Shown here one piece after another: positions 52,258 through 61,200 of a stretch of DNA of 64,000 nucleotides. The DNA comes from Pseudogracilibacillus sp037071985 (GTDB lineage: Bacteria > Bacillota > Bacilli > Bacillales > Amphibacillaceae): positions 124,001 to 188,000 of the forward strand of contig NZ_JAXHDF010000001.1 of NCBI RefSeq assembly GCF_037071985.1, in the 5' to 3' direction. Below the pieces are notes generated by a model. The model was not told the DNA's origin. It was given only the letters and a program-made list of their open reading frames with translations, and ran no database searches. Each line of letters starts with the position of its first letter. Position 1 is the stretch's first letter. The position numbers and the translations under genes were made by a program.

Positions 52258-52684
52258 TCAACTATATTAATTTCCGGAAGACGCTTCGGAAAAATACTTC
52301 GCTTTCACCACAGGCATAAGCGCGACATCAGTTCAAGCAATGCTAACACTTGCTTTCACTGTGTCTCCTTTACCCCGGGCACGGCGTAAGCTTCTGTAGC
52401 TTCTCGTTAACGAGAAACTACAGGGTTCTTCGGACTCGCGCTGTTCCTGCAGGAGGCTTCGTATTTTTCCTGCGCTAGCATGTAATAGTAGTAAATATTG
52501 TTGTTGTCGATCCCTAAATTCTATTAGCAGTGACCATCCCAGCGGAGGAAATATGTGGAGACTCCTATGGGAGCATAGGCCTAGATGAGACTACGAAGTG
52601 CATAGCACGAAGGAGGCTCAACAGCCGCCCATGGAAAGCGAAACATATTTCCGCAGCGGTTAATCAATTCATTCCTAAATTTTA
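52258..52684 (-). repeat. Interspersed structured repeat, copy C
   Basis: The longest copy; it fills the gap between the broken regulator and wecB. Its reverse complement aligns with copy B over both modules. It also carries the CAGTTCAAGCAA/TTGCTTTCACTG hairpin found in copy A (about 52332-52364), absent from B. The CTGTAGC...ACTACAG hairpin lies at 52394-52423. It ends with CATGGAAAGCGAAACATATT and GCGGTTAATCAATTC. I see no open frame in 52216-52801 that looks coding. Confidence 0.8.
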
Positions 52685-52737
52685 GTTGCTGCGCAGTTTA
52701 CGTACATTCATCCGTTAAATTTTTCTCGATATAGATA

Positions 52738-52780
52738 AAAAAATTCCGAACGAGAAGGTTCTATCTCTTCGTTCGGAGTT
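52738..52780 (-). terminator. Terminator of wecB
   Basis: TCCGAACGA pairs with TCGTTCGGA, followed on the minus strand by seven T. Confidence 0.85.
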
Positions 52781-52801
52781 CAATCTGATTATAAGAGTCG
52801 T

Positions 52802-53917
52802 TTATACTTTTATATTTTTTGCAATAATATCTGCGATACGTTTTGAAGCTTCTCCATCACCATATGGATTAGAAGCTTTCGCCATTTCATGATACATAGT
52901 CTCATTTGTTAATAACTCGTTTGCCAATTCAAATATTGTCTCTTCATCTGTTCCAGCTAATTTTAATGTTCCTGCTTTAATCCCTTCAGGTCTCTCCGTT
53001 GTATCCCTAAGAACCAATACTGGTATTCCAAGAGATGGAGCTTCCTCCTGAATACCACCAGAGTCAGTTAAAATGATATGAGATTTAGCCATAAAGTTAT
53101 GAAAATCATTCACAGATAAAGGTTCAATTAAATTTATTCGCTCATCATCTCCTAAAAGCTCTGTAGCAGCTTTTTTAACAGTCGGATTCAGATGAACAGG
53201 ATAAACGACATGAATATCTTCATGTTCTTGAACTAGCCGCTTAATTGCTCGAAACATACTTGTTAAATTTTTTCCAAGATTCTCCCGGCGATGTGCTGTT
53301 AGCAATAGTAAGCGATCGTTTTTTAACTTATTTAAAATAGGGTGACTGTATGTAGATGTAATGGTTGTTTTTAATGCGTCTATCGCTGTATTACCAGTTA
53401 TATAAATATCTTCTTCCCTTTTATCCTCTCGTAATAAATTAAGCTTGGCTCTCTCCGTAGGTGCAAAATGAAAATCTGCCAGAACACCAGTTAATTGTCG
53501 ATTCATCTCCTCGGGAAAAGGCGAGTATTTATTATAGGTTCTCAAGCCTGCTTCTACATGACCAAGAGGTATTTCATTATAAAAAGCTGCAAGGGACGCT
53601 GCAAAAGTCGTGCTTGTATCCCCATGGACCAATACGAGATGAGGGTTTACTTTTTTCATTATTTCATCTAGTCCATTTAATGCCGAAGTTGTAATTTGAG
53701 CTAAAGACTGACTCTGTTTCATCATATTTAAATCAAAGTCCGGCTGAATTTGAAAGACATCCAGAACTTGATCTAACATTTCTCTATGTTGAGCAGTGAC
53801 AGCTACAATCGACTCAAATTCTAACGCACGGTGTTCAAACTCTTTAATTAAAGGGGCCATTTTGATCGCTTCTGGTCTTGTACCGAAGATTGATAATACT
53901 TTTATTCGATTACCCAT
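52802..53917 (-). CDS. wecB: UDP-N-acetylglucosamine 2-epimerase (non-hydrolysing)
   Basis: 371 residues. It interconverts UDP-GlcNAc and UDP-ManNAc, needed for wall teichoic acid linkage units and other surface polymers; it is called MnaA in B. subtilis. Blocks are FGTRPEAIKMAPLI, VHGDTSTTFAASLAAFY, HVEAGLRT, FPEEMNRQLTG and LTDSGGIQEEAPSLGIPVLV. It follows upp by 23 bases and is probably co-transcribed with it. Confidence 0.95.
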   Translation of the reverse strand: MGNRIKVLSIFGTRPEAIKMAPLIKEFEHRALEFESIVAVTAQHREMLDQVLDVFQIQPDFDLNMMKQSQSLAQITTSALNGLDEIMKKVNPHLVLVHGDTSTTFAASLAAFYNEIPLGHVEAGLRTYNKYSPFPEEMNRQLTGVLADFHFAPTERAKLNLLREDKREEDIYITGNTAIDALKTTITSTYSHPILNKLKNDRLLLLTAHRRENLGKNLTSMFRAIKRLVQEHEDIHVVYPVHLNPTVKKAATELLGDDERINLIEPLSVNDFHNFMAKSHIILTDSGGIQEEAPSLGIPVLVLRDTTERPEGIKAGTLKLAGTDEETIFELANELLTNETMYHEMAKASNPYGDGEASKRIADIIAKNIKV

Positions 53918-53940
53918 TTATGATCGCTCCAAACAACAAT

Positions 53941-54570
53941 TTACTTTGTTCCAAACAATCTATCTCCTGCGTCACCAAGCCCTGGAACAATATATCCCTT
54001 TTCATTTAACGATTCATCCAATGCACATAAATATATGTCAACATCAGGATGGTTTTTTTGAATTAATTCTACTCCTTCAGGGGCAGCTACTAAGCACATT
54101 AACTTAATAGATTTTGCTCCTCGTTTCTTAAGTGAATCAATTGCATCATTTGCAGAACCACCTGTAGCAAGCATTGGATCGAGTACAATTAACATCCTTT
54201 CTGAAATATCAGAAGGTAATTTTATATAATACTCAACAGGCAAAAATGTTTCGGGATCTCGATAAAGCCCAATATGACCTACTCTTGCAGCTGGCAACAA
54301 CTGAAGCATCCCATCAACCATGCCAAGCCCAGCACGTAGAATAGGAATTAAGCCAATTTTCTTTCCCGTTAATACTTGTGCATTTGCTGTCGTTACCGGT
54401 GTTTTTACTTCTACATTTTTAACCGGTAAATTCCGTGTAATCTCAAATCCCATTAACATGGATACTTCATCTACAAGCTCTCTAAATTGCTTTGTACCTG
54501 TATTTTCGTCACGAATGATCGTTAATTTATGTTGAATTAATGGATGATCTAAAATATAAAGATTGCCCAT
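53941..54570 (-). CDS. upp: Uracil phosphoribosyltransferase
   Basis: 209 residues from ATG 54570, the family start (MGNLYILDHPLIQHKLT), eight bases after GGAGG; the TTG at 54585 lies within the ribosome site. It salvages uracil to UMP with PRPP. The PRPP loop is LDPMLATGGSANDAI; GYIVPGLGDAGDR is the C-terminal uracil-binding block. Upstream, glyA ends at a hairpin, so upp-wecB may have its own promoter in 54571-54667. Confidence 0.97.
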   Translation of the reverse strand: MGNLYILDHPLIQHKLTIIRDENTGTKQFRELVDEVSMLMGFEITRNLPVKNVEVKTPVTTANAQVLTGKKIGLIPILRAGLGMVDGMLQLLPAARVGHIGLYRDPETFLPVEYYIKLPSDISERMLIVLDPMLATGGSANDAIDSLKKRGAKSIKLMCLVAAPEGVELIQKNHPDVDIYLCALDESLNEKGYIVPGLGDAGDRLFGTK

Positions 54571-54667
54571 CTTGCCACCCTCCAATTTTCGATAATTTTT
54601 TTACCGTTACCATCTTACATTTTTCTTGGCAAATTGTCTAAAGATGTCTTCTTTTATTCTTAACTTA

Positions 54668-54699
54668 AAGAAAGACACCTAAAAAACAAGGTGTCTTCT
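54668..54699 (-). terminator. Terminator of glyA
   Basis: AAGACACCT pairs with AGGTGTCTT, then TTTCTTT on the minus strand, a few bases after the glyA stop. Confidence 0.75.
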
Positions 54700-54704
54700 C
54701 CAAT

Positions 54705-55940
54705 TTATGCGTATAATGGTAATTTTTTCGTAAGATTTGCAACTCTTTCTGAAGCTTCTTGCTTCTTTTCTTCATCATCAATATGATGTAGAACAAGCGA
54801 GATGATTTTTCCTACCTCTTCCATATCTTCTTCTTTGAACCCACGTGTAGTAACTGCTGCAGTACCAACTCTTACTCCACTAGTGATAAAAGGACCCTCT
54901 GAATCAAATGGGATTGTATTTTTATTTGTTGTAATACCAACTGAATCTAAAGCCTCTTCTGCAACTTTACCTGTTAAACCTAATTTTGATACATCGAGTA
55001 ATAACAAATGGTTATCTGTTCCACCTGATACAATGCGAATACCTTCTTCTGTTAGAACTTCACCTAAAGCTTTTGCATTCTTAACAATTTGCTCTGCATA
55101 ATGTTTAAAATCATCTGATAATGCCTCTTTAAAAGCTACAGCTTTGGCAGCAATAATATGCATTAATGGACCACCCTGTATACCTGGAAAAACGACTTTA
55201 TCAATAGCTTTCGCATATTTTTCTTTACACATAATTAAACCACCACGAGGTCCTCGTAATGTTTTATGTGTTGTCGTCGTTACAAAGTCAGCGTATGGTA
55301 CAGGACTAGCATGCACTCCAGCGGCAACAAGACCTGCAATATGAGCCATGTCAACAAATAAATATGCTCCAACTTCGTCTGCAATTTCACGGAATTTAGC
55401 AAAGTCGATAGTACGTGAATAAGCACTTGCTCCTGCAACAATCATTTTTGGTTTTACTTCTTTTGCTTTTTCACGAATAACTTCATAATCAAGTTGTTCT
55501 GTTTCCTTATCTACTCCGTATTCAACAAAGTTATAAAGGATACCACTGAAGTTAACCGGGCTTCCATGTGTTAAATGCCCGCCATGGCTTAAATTCATAC
55601 CTAAAATAGTATCCCCTGGTTTTAAAACAGAGAAATATACTGCCATGTTTGCTTGTGCACCTGAATGTGGTTGGACGTTCACATGGTCTGCACCAAAGAT
55701 TTCTTTAGCTCTATTTCTTGCTAAGTCTTCAGCCACATCAACGTGTTCACAGCCACCATAATAACGTTTACCTGGGTAACCTTCCGCATATTTATTCGTT
55801 AAAACAGAACCCGTAGCCTCCATAACTGCTTCCGAAACAAAGTTTTCAGAGGCGATTAATTCAATATTATCCTGTTGACGTTTTTTTTCTGCTTGAATAG
55901 CATCAAATAATTCATGATCTGCCTGTTTTAAATGGTCCAT
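54705..55940 (-). CDS. glyA: Serine hydroxymethyltransferase
   Basis: 411 residues from ATG 55940, matching the family start MDHLKQADHELFDAIQAEKK; the frame extends upstream to 55994 without a ribosome site. AGGAGG lies 13 bases before this ATG, a little far. It converts serine and tetrahydrofolate to glycine and methylene-tetrahydrofolate with PLP. The PLP lysine is in TTTTHKTLRGPRGG; IELIASENFVSEAV and HGGHLTHG are conserved. Confidence 0.96.
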   Translation of the reverse strand: MDHLKQADHELFDAIQAEKKRQQDNIELIASENFVSEAVMEATGSVLTNKYAEGYPGKRYYGGCEHVDVAEDLARNRAKEIFGADHVNVQPHSGAQANMAVYFSVLKPGDTILGMNLSHGGHLTHGSPVNFSGILYNFVEYGVDKETEQLDYEVIREKAKEVKPKMIVAGASAYSRTIDFAKFREIADEVGAYLFVDMAHIAGLVAAGVHASPVPYADFVTTTTHKTLRGPRGGLIMCKEKYAKAIDKVVFPGIQGGPLMHIIAAKAVAFKEALSDDFKHYAEQIVKNAKALGEVLTEEGIRIVSGGTDNHLLLLDVSKLGLTGKVAEEALDSVGITTNKNTIPFDSEGPFITSGVRVGTAAVTTRGFKEEDMEEVGKIISLVLHHIDDEEKKQEASERVANLTKKLPLYA

Positions 55941-56041
55941 TTTAATTTTCGTTCCTCCTAAAAAAGAATATAAACTTATCATAACAAAAAACAATTTATT
56001 TTTACATAAATTGCTTTAAGCTGTGTTTATTTTCTTATTAA

Positions 56042-56581
56042 TCACGCATATTTTGCTCGTGATCCGCCAATTAATTTGGGTCTTGTTCTTGCCGCTGTAA
56101 CATGGGCATTACCAATTGTTTTTTGATTAAACCGGAGGGGTACTGCGACTTTCTTTAAATGCATACCTATCATTGTGTCTCCGATATCCATACCTGCATG
56201 GGCCGCTATCTCTTCTACAACGACTGCATCTCCAAGGTGGTTATATGCAAATGATGCCATAGAACCACCCGCTGTAGGGACAGGAATAACAGAAACAGGT
56301 TCGAGATTTAAATTCTCTTGCACCCTTTTTTCAATGACTAAAGCTCTGTTTAAATGTTCACAACATTGAAATGCCAAGTGTATACCTTTTTCTTTCGCAA
56401 GGCGATTCAATGAATAGAAAATTACTTCGGCAATTTCTTCACTTCCTGAAGTCCCGATATGCTTTCCTGCAACTTCACTCGTCGAACAGCCGACGACAAA
56501 AAGATTATCTGGTTTTAAATAATCGTTCTCCAACCATTCTAATGTTATACGCTCTAAATCTTTCTTTACTTCATTAAGCAT
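56042..56581 (-). CDS. ywlG: YwlG family protein
   Basis: 179 residues, the conserved Firmicutes family (DUF436) found between rpiB and glyA in B. subtilis. Blocks are VVGCSTSEVAGKHIGTSGS, AFQCCEHLNRALV and VPTAGGSMASFAYNHLGDAVVVE. No biochemical role is established that I know of. It has no membrane segment. It lies 35 bases after rpiB and is probably in one transcript with it. Confidence 0.9.
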   Translation of the reverse strand: MLNEVKKDLERITLEWLENDYLKPDNLFVVGCSTSEVAGKHIGTSGSEEIAEVIFYSLNRLAKEKGIHLAFQCCEHLNRALVIEKRVQENLNLEPVSVIPVPTAGGSMASFAYNHLGDAVVVEEIAAHAGMDIGDTMIGMHLKKVAVPLRFNQKTIGNAHVTAARTRPKLIGGSRAKYA

Positions 56582-56616
56582 GTTAAAACCTCACTTATAA
56601 ATGAGTATCGTTAGAT

Positions 56617-57057
56617 TTATTCCTTCTCATAGGTAGAAATTTTTTCAATACGATTTTGATGTCGCCCACCTTCAAATTCTGTTGTGAGCCATGTTTTAAC
56701 TATTTCTCTAGCAAGGCCTGGACCAATTACACGTTCACCCATTGCTAATATATTCGAATCATTGTGCTGTCTAGTAGCCTTAGCAGAAAATACATCATGT
56801 ACTAATGCACAACGGATTCCTTTCACCTTATTTGCAGAAATAGATATACCAATGCCTGTACCGCACACAAATATCCCACGATCAAATTCTCCATTTGCTA
56901 CACGTTCTGCTGCTGGGAATGCATAATCAGGATAATCAACTGATGCTGTACAATCTGCCCCGACGTCTTCATACGTAAATCCTAATTCATCTAAGACAGA
57001 TTTGACTTCATTTCTAAGTGTCATGCCTGCATGGTCACCTGAAATTATTACTTTCAA
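56617..57057 (-). CDS. rpiB: Ribose-5-phosphate isomerase B
   Basis: 146 residues of the RpiB/LacAB family. The start KVIISGDHAGMTLRNEVK, the catalytic Cys in GIFVCGTGIGISISANKVKGIRC, and HNDSNILAMGERVIG are intact. It interconverts ribulose and ribose 5-phosphate; allose 6-phosphate activity is possible. GAGGAGG precedes the ATG. B. subtilis calls it YwlF. Confidence 0.95.
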   Translation of the reverse strand: MKVIISGDHAGMTLRNEVKSVLDELGFTYEDVGADCTASVDYPDYAFPAAERVANGEFDRGIFVCGTGIGISISANKVKGIRCALVHDVFSAKATRQHNDSNILAMGERVIGPGLAREIVKTWLTTEFEGGRHQNRIEKISTYEKE

Positions 57058-57095
57058 ATGAGTTTCCTCCTCTATAGGTGATTGATTAACACTTA

Positions 57096-58385
57096 TTATA
57101 CACTAAATTGGTTGATTTGTTTCTTTAATTCCTGAGCTTGATCCTCTAATTCGTGTGCCAATTTATCAACTGCTTTGATCGTAGCATCTTGCTCTGTAGC
57201 TGCAGCGCTTACTTCCTCCGTCGCCGCAGAAGTTTCCTCAGCAATAGCCGCTACTTCTTGTGACTGTTGTACAGTTGATTCGATAAAATGTAACTGACGG
57301 TTAACAAGTTCACGAATTGTTGAGATTTCATTTGCTACTTCAGTAACAGATGATGACATTTCTTCAAAAGATTCATTTGTTAACTCGCCACTTTTCGCTT
57401 CTTCATTTGCCCGTTCTACATGCTCATTTATTTTATGTACAACAAGTGTAACGTCTTTCTGAATAGCTGTTATTAAAGAGGAAATTTGTTGGACTGCTTG
57501 CGCACTTTGATCTGCAAGTTTTCGAATTTCATCAGCTACTACCGCAAATCCTTGACCATGTTCTCCAGCACGTGCTGCCTCAATTGACGCATTTAGAGCA
57601 AGCAAATTTGTCTGTTCTGCTATTTCACCAACCATCGTAATGATTGATTCTACTTGTAAAGCATTTGACTTTAGCTTCTCAACATCTTTTAATGAAACCT
57701 CCTGTTCGTTAGCAAGAGTTTGAACACCATGTACAAGCTGATTCACAACAACTTTACTTTCGGATAAAATTTGCAACATCTTTTCAGATTTCTCTGTTGA
57801 TTGTTCCGCTTTAGTTTGCACTTCTTGTGCTAGATTTGTCGCCTCTTCTACAGCTTCTGCTGTCTGCTGTGTCGCTTCTGCAGAACTGATAGCACCTTGA
57901 GAAATATCTTCTGTCGCTCCATTAATTGCAACAGAGTGTTTAGTAGCAACTTCTGTAACTTCTTTCATTTGAGAAACGGTCTTATTTGTGTTTGTAAAAT
58001 TTCGATCAATATTATGTACCATATTTTGTATGTTCTTAAACATTGCATCTACAGCAATACTAAGGGAGCGAATTTCATCATCTGACTTCGGTATATTAAT
58101 TTCCTGCTTTAAATCTCCTTCTGCAGCACGAGAAGCGGCCTGCTCAAGTCTTTGCAAAGGTTTCGTAATAAACCGAGCAGCTAAGAATGCTAAAATTCCT
58201 GACCAGATTATTCCTAACAATAAAGTAAGTACAATAAATAATTGCTCTGAAACATTCCAATACGGTTTTACATAATCATGAATAACATAAATGAATAATG
58301 CACTACAGGAATAGGTTATTAATGCCAGTAATGTTGTAAAAACGACTAACTTTTTCTGCAAATTAAATCTGTATTTTTTCCTCAT
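57096..58385 (-). CDS. Methyl-accepting chemotaxis protein without an outer sensing domain
   Basis: 429 residues from ATG 58385 (GGGGGAA upstream). Two membrane helices (about residues 9-30 and 38-62) are separated by only about ten outside residues, so there is no extracellular ligand domain. A HAMP linker (ITKPLQRLEQAASRAAEGDL) and a full signalling domain with tip EIAEQTNLLALNASIEAARAGEHGQGFAVVADEIRKLA follow. The signal must be sensed in the membrane, by HAMP or in the cytoplasm. It sits between ywlE and rpiB, where B. subtilis has no such gene. Confidence 0.92.
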   Translation of the reverse strand: MRKKYRFNLQKKLVVFTTLLALITYSCSALFIYVIHDYVKPYWNVSEQLFIVLTLLLGIIWSGILAFLAARFITKPLQRLEQAASRAAEGDLKQEINIPKSDDEIRSLSIAVDAMFKNIQNMVHNIDRNFTNTNKTVSQMKEVTEVATKHSVAINGATEDISQGAISSAEATQQTAEAVEEATNLAQEVQTKAEQSTEKSEKMLQILSESKVVVNQLVHGVQTLANEQEVSLKDVEKLKSNALQVESIITMVGEIAEQTNLLALNASIEAARAGEHGQGFAVVADEIRKLADQSAQAVQQISSLITAIQKDVTLVVHKINEHVERANEEAKSGELTNESFEEMSSSVTEVANEISTIRELVNRQLHFIESTVQQSQEVAAIAEETSAATEEVSAAATEQDATIKAVDKLAHELEDQAQELKKQINQFSV

Positions 58386-58403
58386 AAGTTTTTCCCCCAA
58401 TAC

Positions 58404-58838
58404 TTAGGTATCTATTTTTTTAATTATTGCTTCAATATACTTCTCCATCTCTGATAATGTTTGTTCGTACTTAAATAAATCTCCACCAAATGGATCGATA
58501 ATATCACCATTTTGGTTATTTGTAGAAAATTCAATTAGCGTATTGTATTTATTTTGGTACTCCGGAAACTGATCTATTAAGAGACGTTTATGTCCTTCTG
58601 TCATCGTAAGAACAAGATCTGCCCAATTCAATAGTTTCTTCGTAACCGTTTGGGCGGAATGATCTATCTTTAGGCCTCTTTCCTCCAATGCTTTGATCGC
58701 ATTCTGATTTGCCTCCTCATTTGGTGAGGCAAAAATTCCCGCAGATTGTACAAAAAGATGTGGTGCCTTATCTTTTAATAAAACTTCAGCCATAGGACTT
58801 CTACACGTATTTCCTGTACAAACAAATAAAATATTCAT
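58404..58838 (-). CDS. ywlE: Low-molecular-weight protein phosphatase, YwlE-type arginine phosphatase
   Basis: 144 residues from ATG 58838 (the family start MNILFVCTGNTCRSPMAEVL). The P-loop has C7, T11 and R13; a threonine at the fifth loop position marks arginine-phosphate specificity in B. subtilis YwlE. The general-acid motif is DPFGG near residue 115. It opposes the McsB arginine kinase of the ClpCP quality-control system. It starts after mntP and is 18 bases from the MCP gene. Confidence 0.92.
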   Translation of the reverse strand: MNILFVCTGNTCRSPMAEVLLKDKAPHLFVQSAGIFASPNEEANQNAIKALEERGLKIDHSAQTVTKKLLNWADLVLTMTEGHKRLLIDQFPEYQNKYNTLIEFSTNNQNGDIIDPFGGDLFKYEQTLSEMEKYIEAIIKKIDT

Positions 58839-58968
58839 TCCTATCATCCTTTTTATCCCTAAGTTTAATATAGCACAAATTTTTTCCAATTGTTAATAAT
58901 ATAGTGAAAAAGAATCATTTATTTTATAGGTTAAAACTACTATTTATGTAAATTTGAAATAATCTATA

Positions 58969-59526
58969 TTAACTGGCAAAAATAATGTTCAACCCAAACA
59001 TAAATAAAATTACTCCCCCTAATATTTCACTATAAGTACCAAGGAGAGAGTGAGCTTTTTTTCCTATTAATAGACCAATCCATGAGAGGATCATTGTAAT
59101 AATACCAAAACAGAAAATAATAAATATTGTTTTGACACCTGACAATCCTAAGCTGAGTCCTACTGGTAAACTGTCAACACTCACAATAATGGCCACTGAC
59201 AATAGTTTTATTCCTTCTGGGTTTATTAGAAATTCATTTTTTGTCTGTAGTGCAGAAAAAACCATATAAGATCCAATTATAATTAAAATAAACCCACCAG
59301 CAACAGAAGTAACATACTCTACTTTTGATGTTAAATATTGTCCTACCACAAAACCTATAAAAGGCAATATGATATGAAAACATCCAATGGTTAGCCCTAT
59401 GATCGCGACTCTTTTTAATCGTATATTTTGCATTCCTATACTTAAACTAACTGAAAAACCATCTAATCCTAACGCAACTGCCATCAATAGCAGAGCTCCA
59501 ATCTCACTCAATTGCTGAATCAACAT
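58969..59526 (-). CDS. mntP: Manganese efflux protein MntP
   Basis: 185 residues from ATG 59526, which follows GGGGGAA; the frame upstream to 59607 is non-coding. Six membrane helices with the paired acidic motifs ALGLDGFSVSLSIG and VSVDSLPVGLSLG, which bind metal in the family. It exports Mn2+. In B. subtilis the equivalent is YwlD at the same place. I see no yybP-ykoY riboswitch upstream. Confidence 0.9.
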   Translation of the reverse strand: MLIQQLSEIGALLLMAVALGLDGFSVSLSIGMQNIRLKRVAIIGLTIGCFHIILPFIGFVVGQYLTSKVEYVTSVAGGFILIIIGSYMVFSALQTKNEFLINPEGIKLLSVAIIVSVDSLPVGLSLGLSGVKTIFIIFCFGIITMILSWIGLLIGKKAHSLLGTYSEILGGVILFMFGLNIIFAS

Positions 59527-59613
59527 ATGCGTTCCCCCTTGTCCTTGCTTGTACAATCTATGCGAAAAGACAAGGGAATATGTTTGCGCAAAAAAGACGC
59601 GATTCAAAGGTAA

Positions 59614-60627
59614 CTAATCGATTATACTTGTTGCTGCTCTTTCAATTCGATCCATTACCGCTCTTCCGACTCCGCTAGTTGGAAATGACTCACATATCAC
59701 TACATCAATTTCTTCTTGTTTAAAAGAACGCAGGGCATTATACAATCTTTCAGCGATCTCTTCTTCATTTTCACCTAAGACGATTATTTTCTCTGCCTGA
59801 AATTGCTTTGCATTACTTGCACTGACTAAGAGCCCTATTCGACTACCTTTAGACTTCTCTTTATTAATGACTTGTTCCATTTGACTTTTTTGTTTAACGA
59901 GTATTAGCGGCACTTCTGGAGCATAATGTTTATATTTCATACCGGGTGATTTTGGTTTCTCGGAATTATCAGATAGTGTGGATGCAACTTCTACATTCCC
60001 AACCACTTGCTGAATTTCATCTGTTGTAATTTTGCCTAATCTTAACACAACAGGTTGTGCCTCAGTGCAATCAATTACTGTTGATTCCACCCCTACTTTG
60101 GCTGGCCCTCCGTCTAAAACTGCTGAAATTTTACCTTCCAAATCGTCCAAAACATGTTGTGCAGTTGTTGGGCTCGGTTTTCCCGAAATATTCGCGCTAG
60201 GTGCAGCTATAGGGATTTCAGAATAACGAAGTAATTCCAAGGCTACTGGATTATCTGGTATTCTTACTCCAACAGTTGTTAAACCAGCAGTAACATTTTT
60301 TGCAACTTTTCCACTGCTCTTAAGCACATATGTGATCGGCCCTGGAGAAAATTTATCAATTAAATCCTCTACATAAGGAGGAATATCAGTAACTAATTCA
60401 AAAAGTTGTTCTTTAGATCCGATGTGAACAATTAATGGATTGTCGTTAGGGCGCCCTTTTGCTCGATATATTTTATCAACCGCTTCTTCTCTCGTTGCAT
60501 CAGCTCCTAATCCATAAACGGTCTCAGTTGGGATCGCCACGATTTCACCTTTTTTTAATAATATTGCAGCCTTTTTTATCGATTCATTCAAAAATTTATC
60601 TTTAGCAATTAAATGTTTTGTTTCCAT
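59614..60627 (-). CDS. ywlC: Threonylcarbamoyl-AMP synthase (Sua5/YwlC)
   Basis: 337 residues: an N-terminal YrdC domain (GEIVAIPTETVYGLGADATREEAVDKIYRAKGRPNDNPLI, residues about 30-70) and a C-terminal Sua5 domain (from about 215), joined by the KSPGMKYKHYAPEVPL linker that covers the active site. It makes threonylcarbamoyl-AMP from threonine, bicarbonate and ATP for the t6A37 modification of ANN-decoding tRNAs. A terminator lies upstream, so it probably has its own promoter in 60628-60683. Confidence 0.94.
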   Translation of the reverse strand: METKHLIAKDKFLNESIKKAAILLKKGEIVAIPTETVYGLGADATREEAVDKIYRAKGRPNDNPLIVHIGSKEQLFELVTDIPPYVEDLIDKFSPGPITYVLKSSGKVAKNVTAGLTTVGVRIPDNPVALELLRYSEIPIAAPSANISGKPSPTTAQHVLDDLEGKISAVLDGGPAKVGVESTVIDCTEAQPVVLRLGKITTDEIQQVVGNVEVASTLSDNSEKPKSPGMKYKHYAPEVPLILVKQKSQMEQVINKEKSKGSRIGLLVSASNAKQFQAEKIIVLGENEEEIAERLYNALRSFKQEEIDVVICESFPTSGVGRAVMDRIERAATSIID

Positions 60628-60683
60628 TTTGCTTGACCTCTTTTCTATCTATCATTTTAGTCGATAGTTACTGTCAAGCACAA

Positions 60684-60717
60684 ATAAAAAAAGCTTGTAC
60701 TATTTTTGTACAAGCTT
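60684..60717 (-). terminator. Terminator of the acetyltransferase-like gene
   Basis: AAGCTTGTAC pairs with GTACAAGCTT, followed by seven T on the minus strand. Confidence 0.88.
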
Positions 60718-60736
60718 AACTTTACTGTTTTTTCAT

Positions 60737-61144
60737 CTAATTGGCATATTTGTAGGACCACCAATGACCTTTACGCTTAACCGCTTGCTGCAATTGTAAC
60801 GATTGATTCGTTTGCAGTGAGAAACTAAGTGACTCTAGTAAAAGATCTGTCACGGGCTGTTCACTATGAGCATAGACGACTTTAGCCTCTTTTTGTTTGG
60901 CAAAAATTAAAACAAATTCTAATAGGACAGGCAGTTTAACCGCCTCATTCTGAATAATGTATAATTGCTTTAACCAAAAGGCTCCGTTTTCGATCGGCGC
61001 TAGTTCGAAACAGCCTATTATCTTCTCATCACACTCTACTACATATCCAGTATCAAGCAATGAACTTATCTCTACCTGGTCGTTATTCTCTAAAAATCGT
61101 TCCAAACGTTCTTTAGGTACATGAGAAGCTTCAATGATATTCAT
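60737..61144 (-). CDS. GNAT-like acetyltransferase
   Basis: 135 residues. The arrangement (start, VVECDEKIIGCFELAPI sheet pair, FWLKQLYIIQNEAVKLPVLLEFVLIFAKQKEAKVVYAHSE) resembles a compact GNAT fold. The usual acetyl-CoA loop (Q/RxxGxG/A) is not evident, so activity is doubtful. It lies where B. subtilis has ywlB (also GNAT-like), between spoIIR and ywlC. Confidence 0.65.
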   Translation of the reverse strand: MNIIEASHVPKERLERFLENNDQVEISSLLDTGYVVECDEKIIGCFELAPIENGAFWLKQLYIIQNEAVKLPVLLEFVLIFAKQKEAKVVYAHSEQPVTDLLLESLSFSLQTNQSLQLQQAVKRKGHWWSYKYAN

Positions 61145-61200
61145 TCAGTCCACCTCTATCATTAATTTTCTTTTAATACTTTATGTTTGTAACAAAGAAA

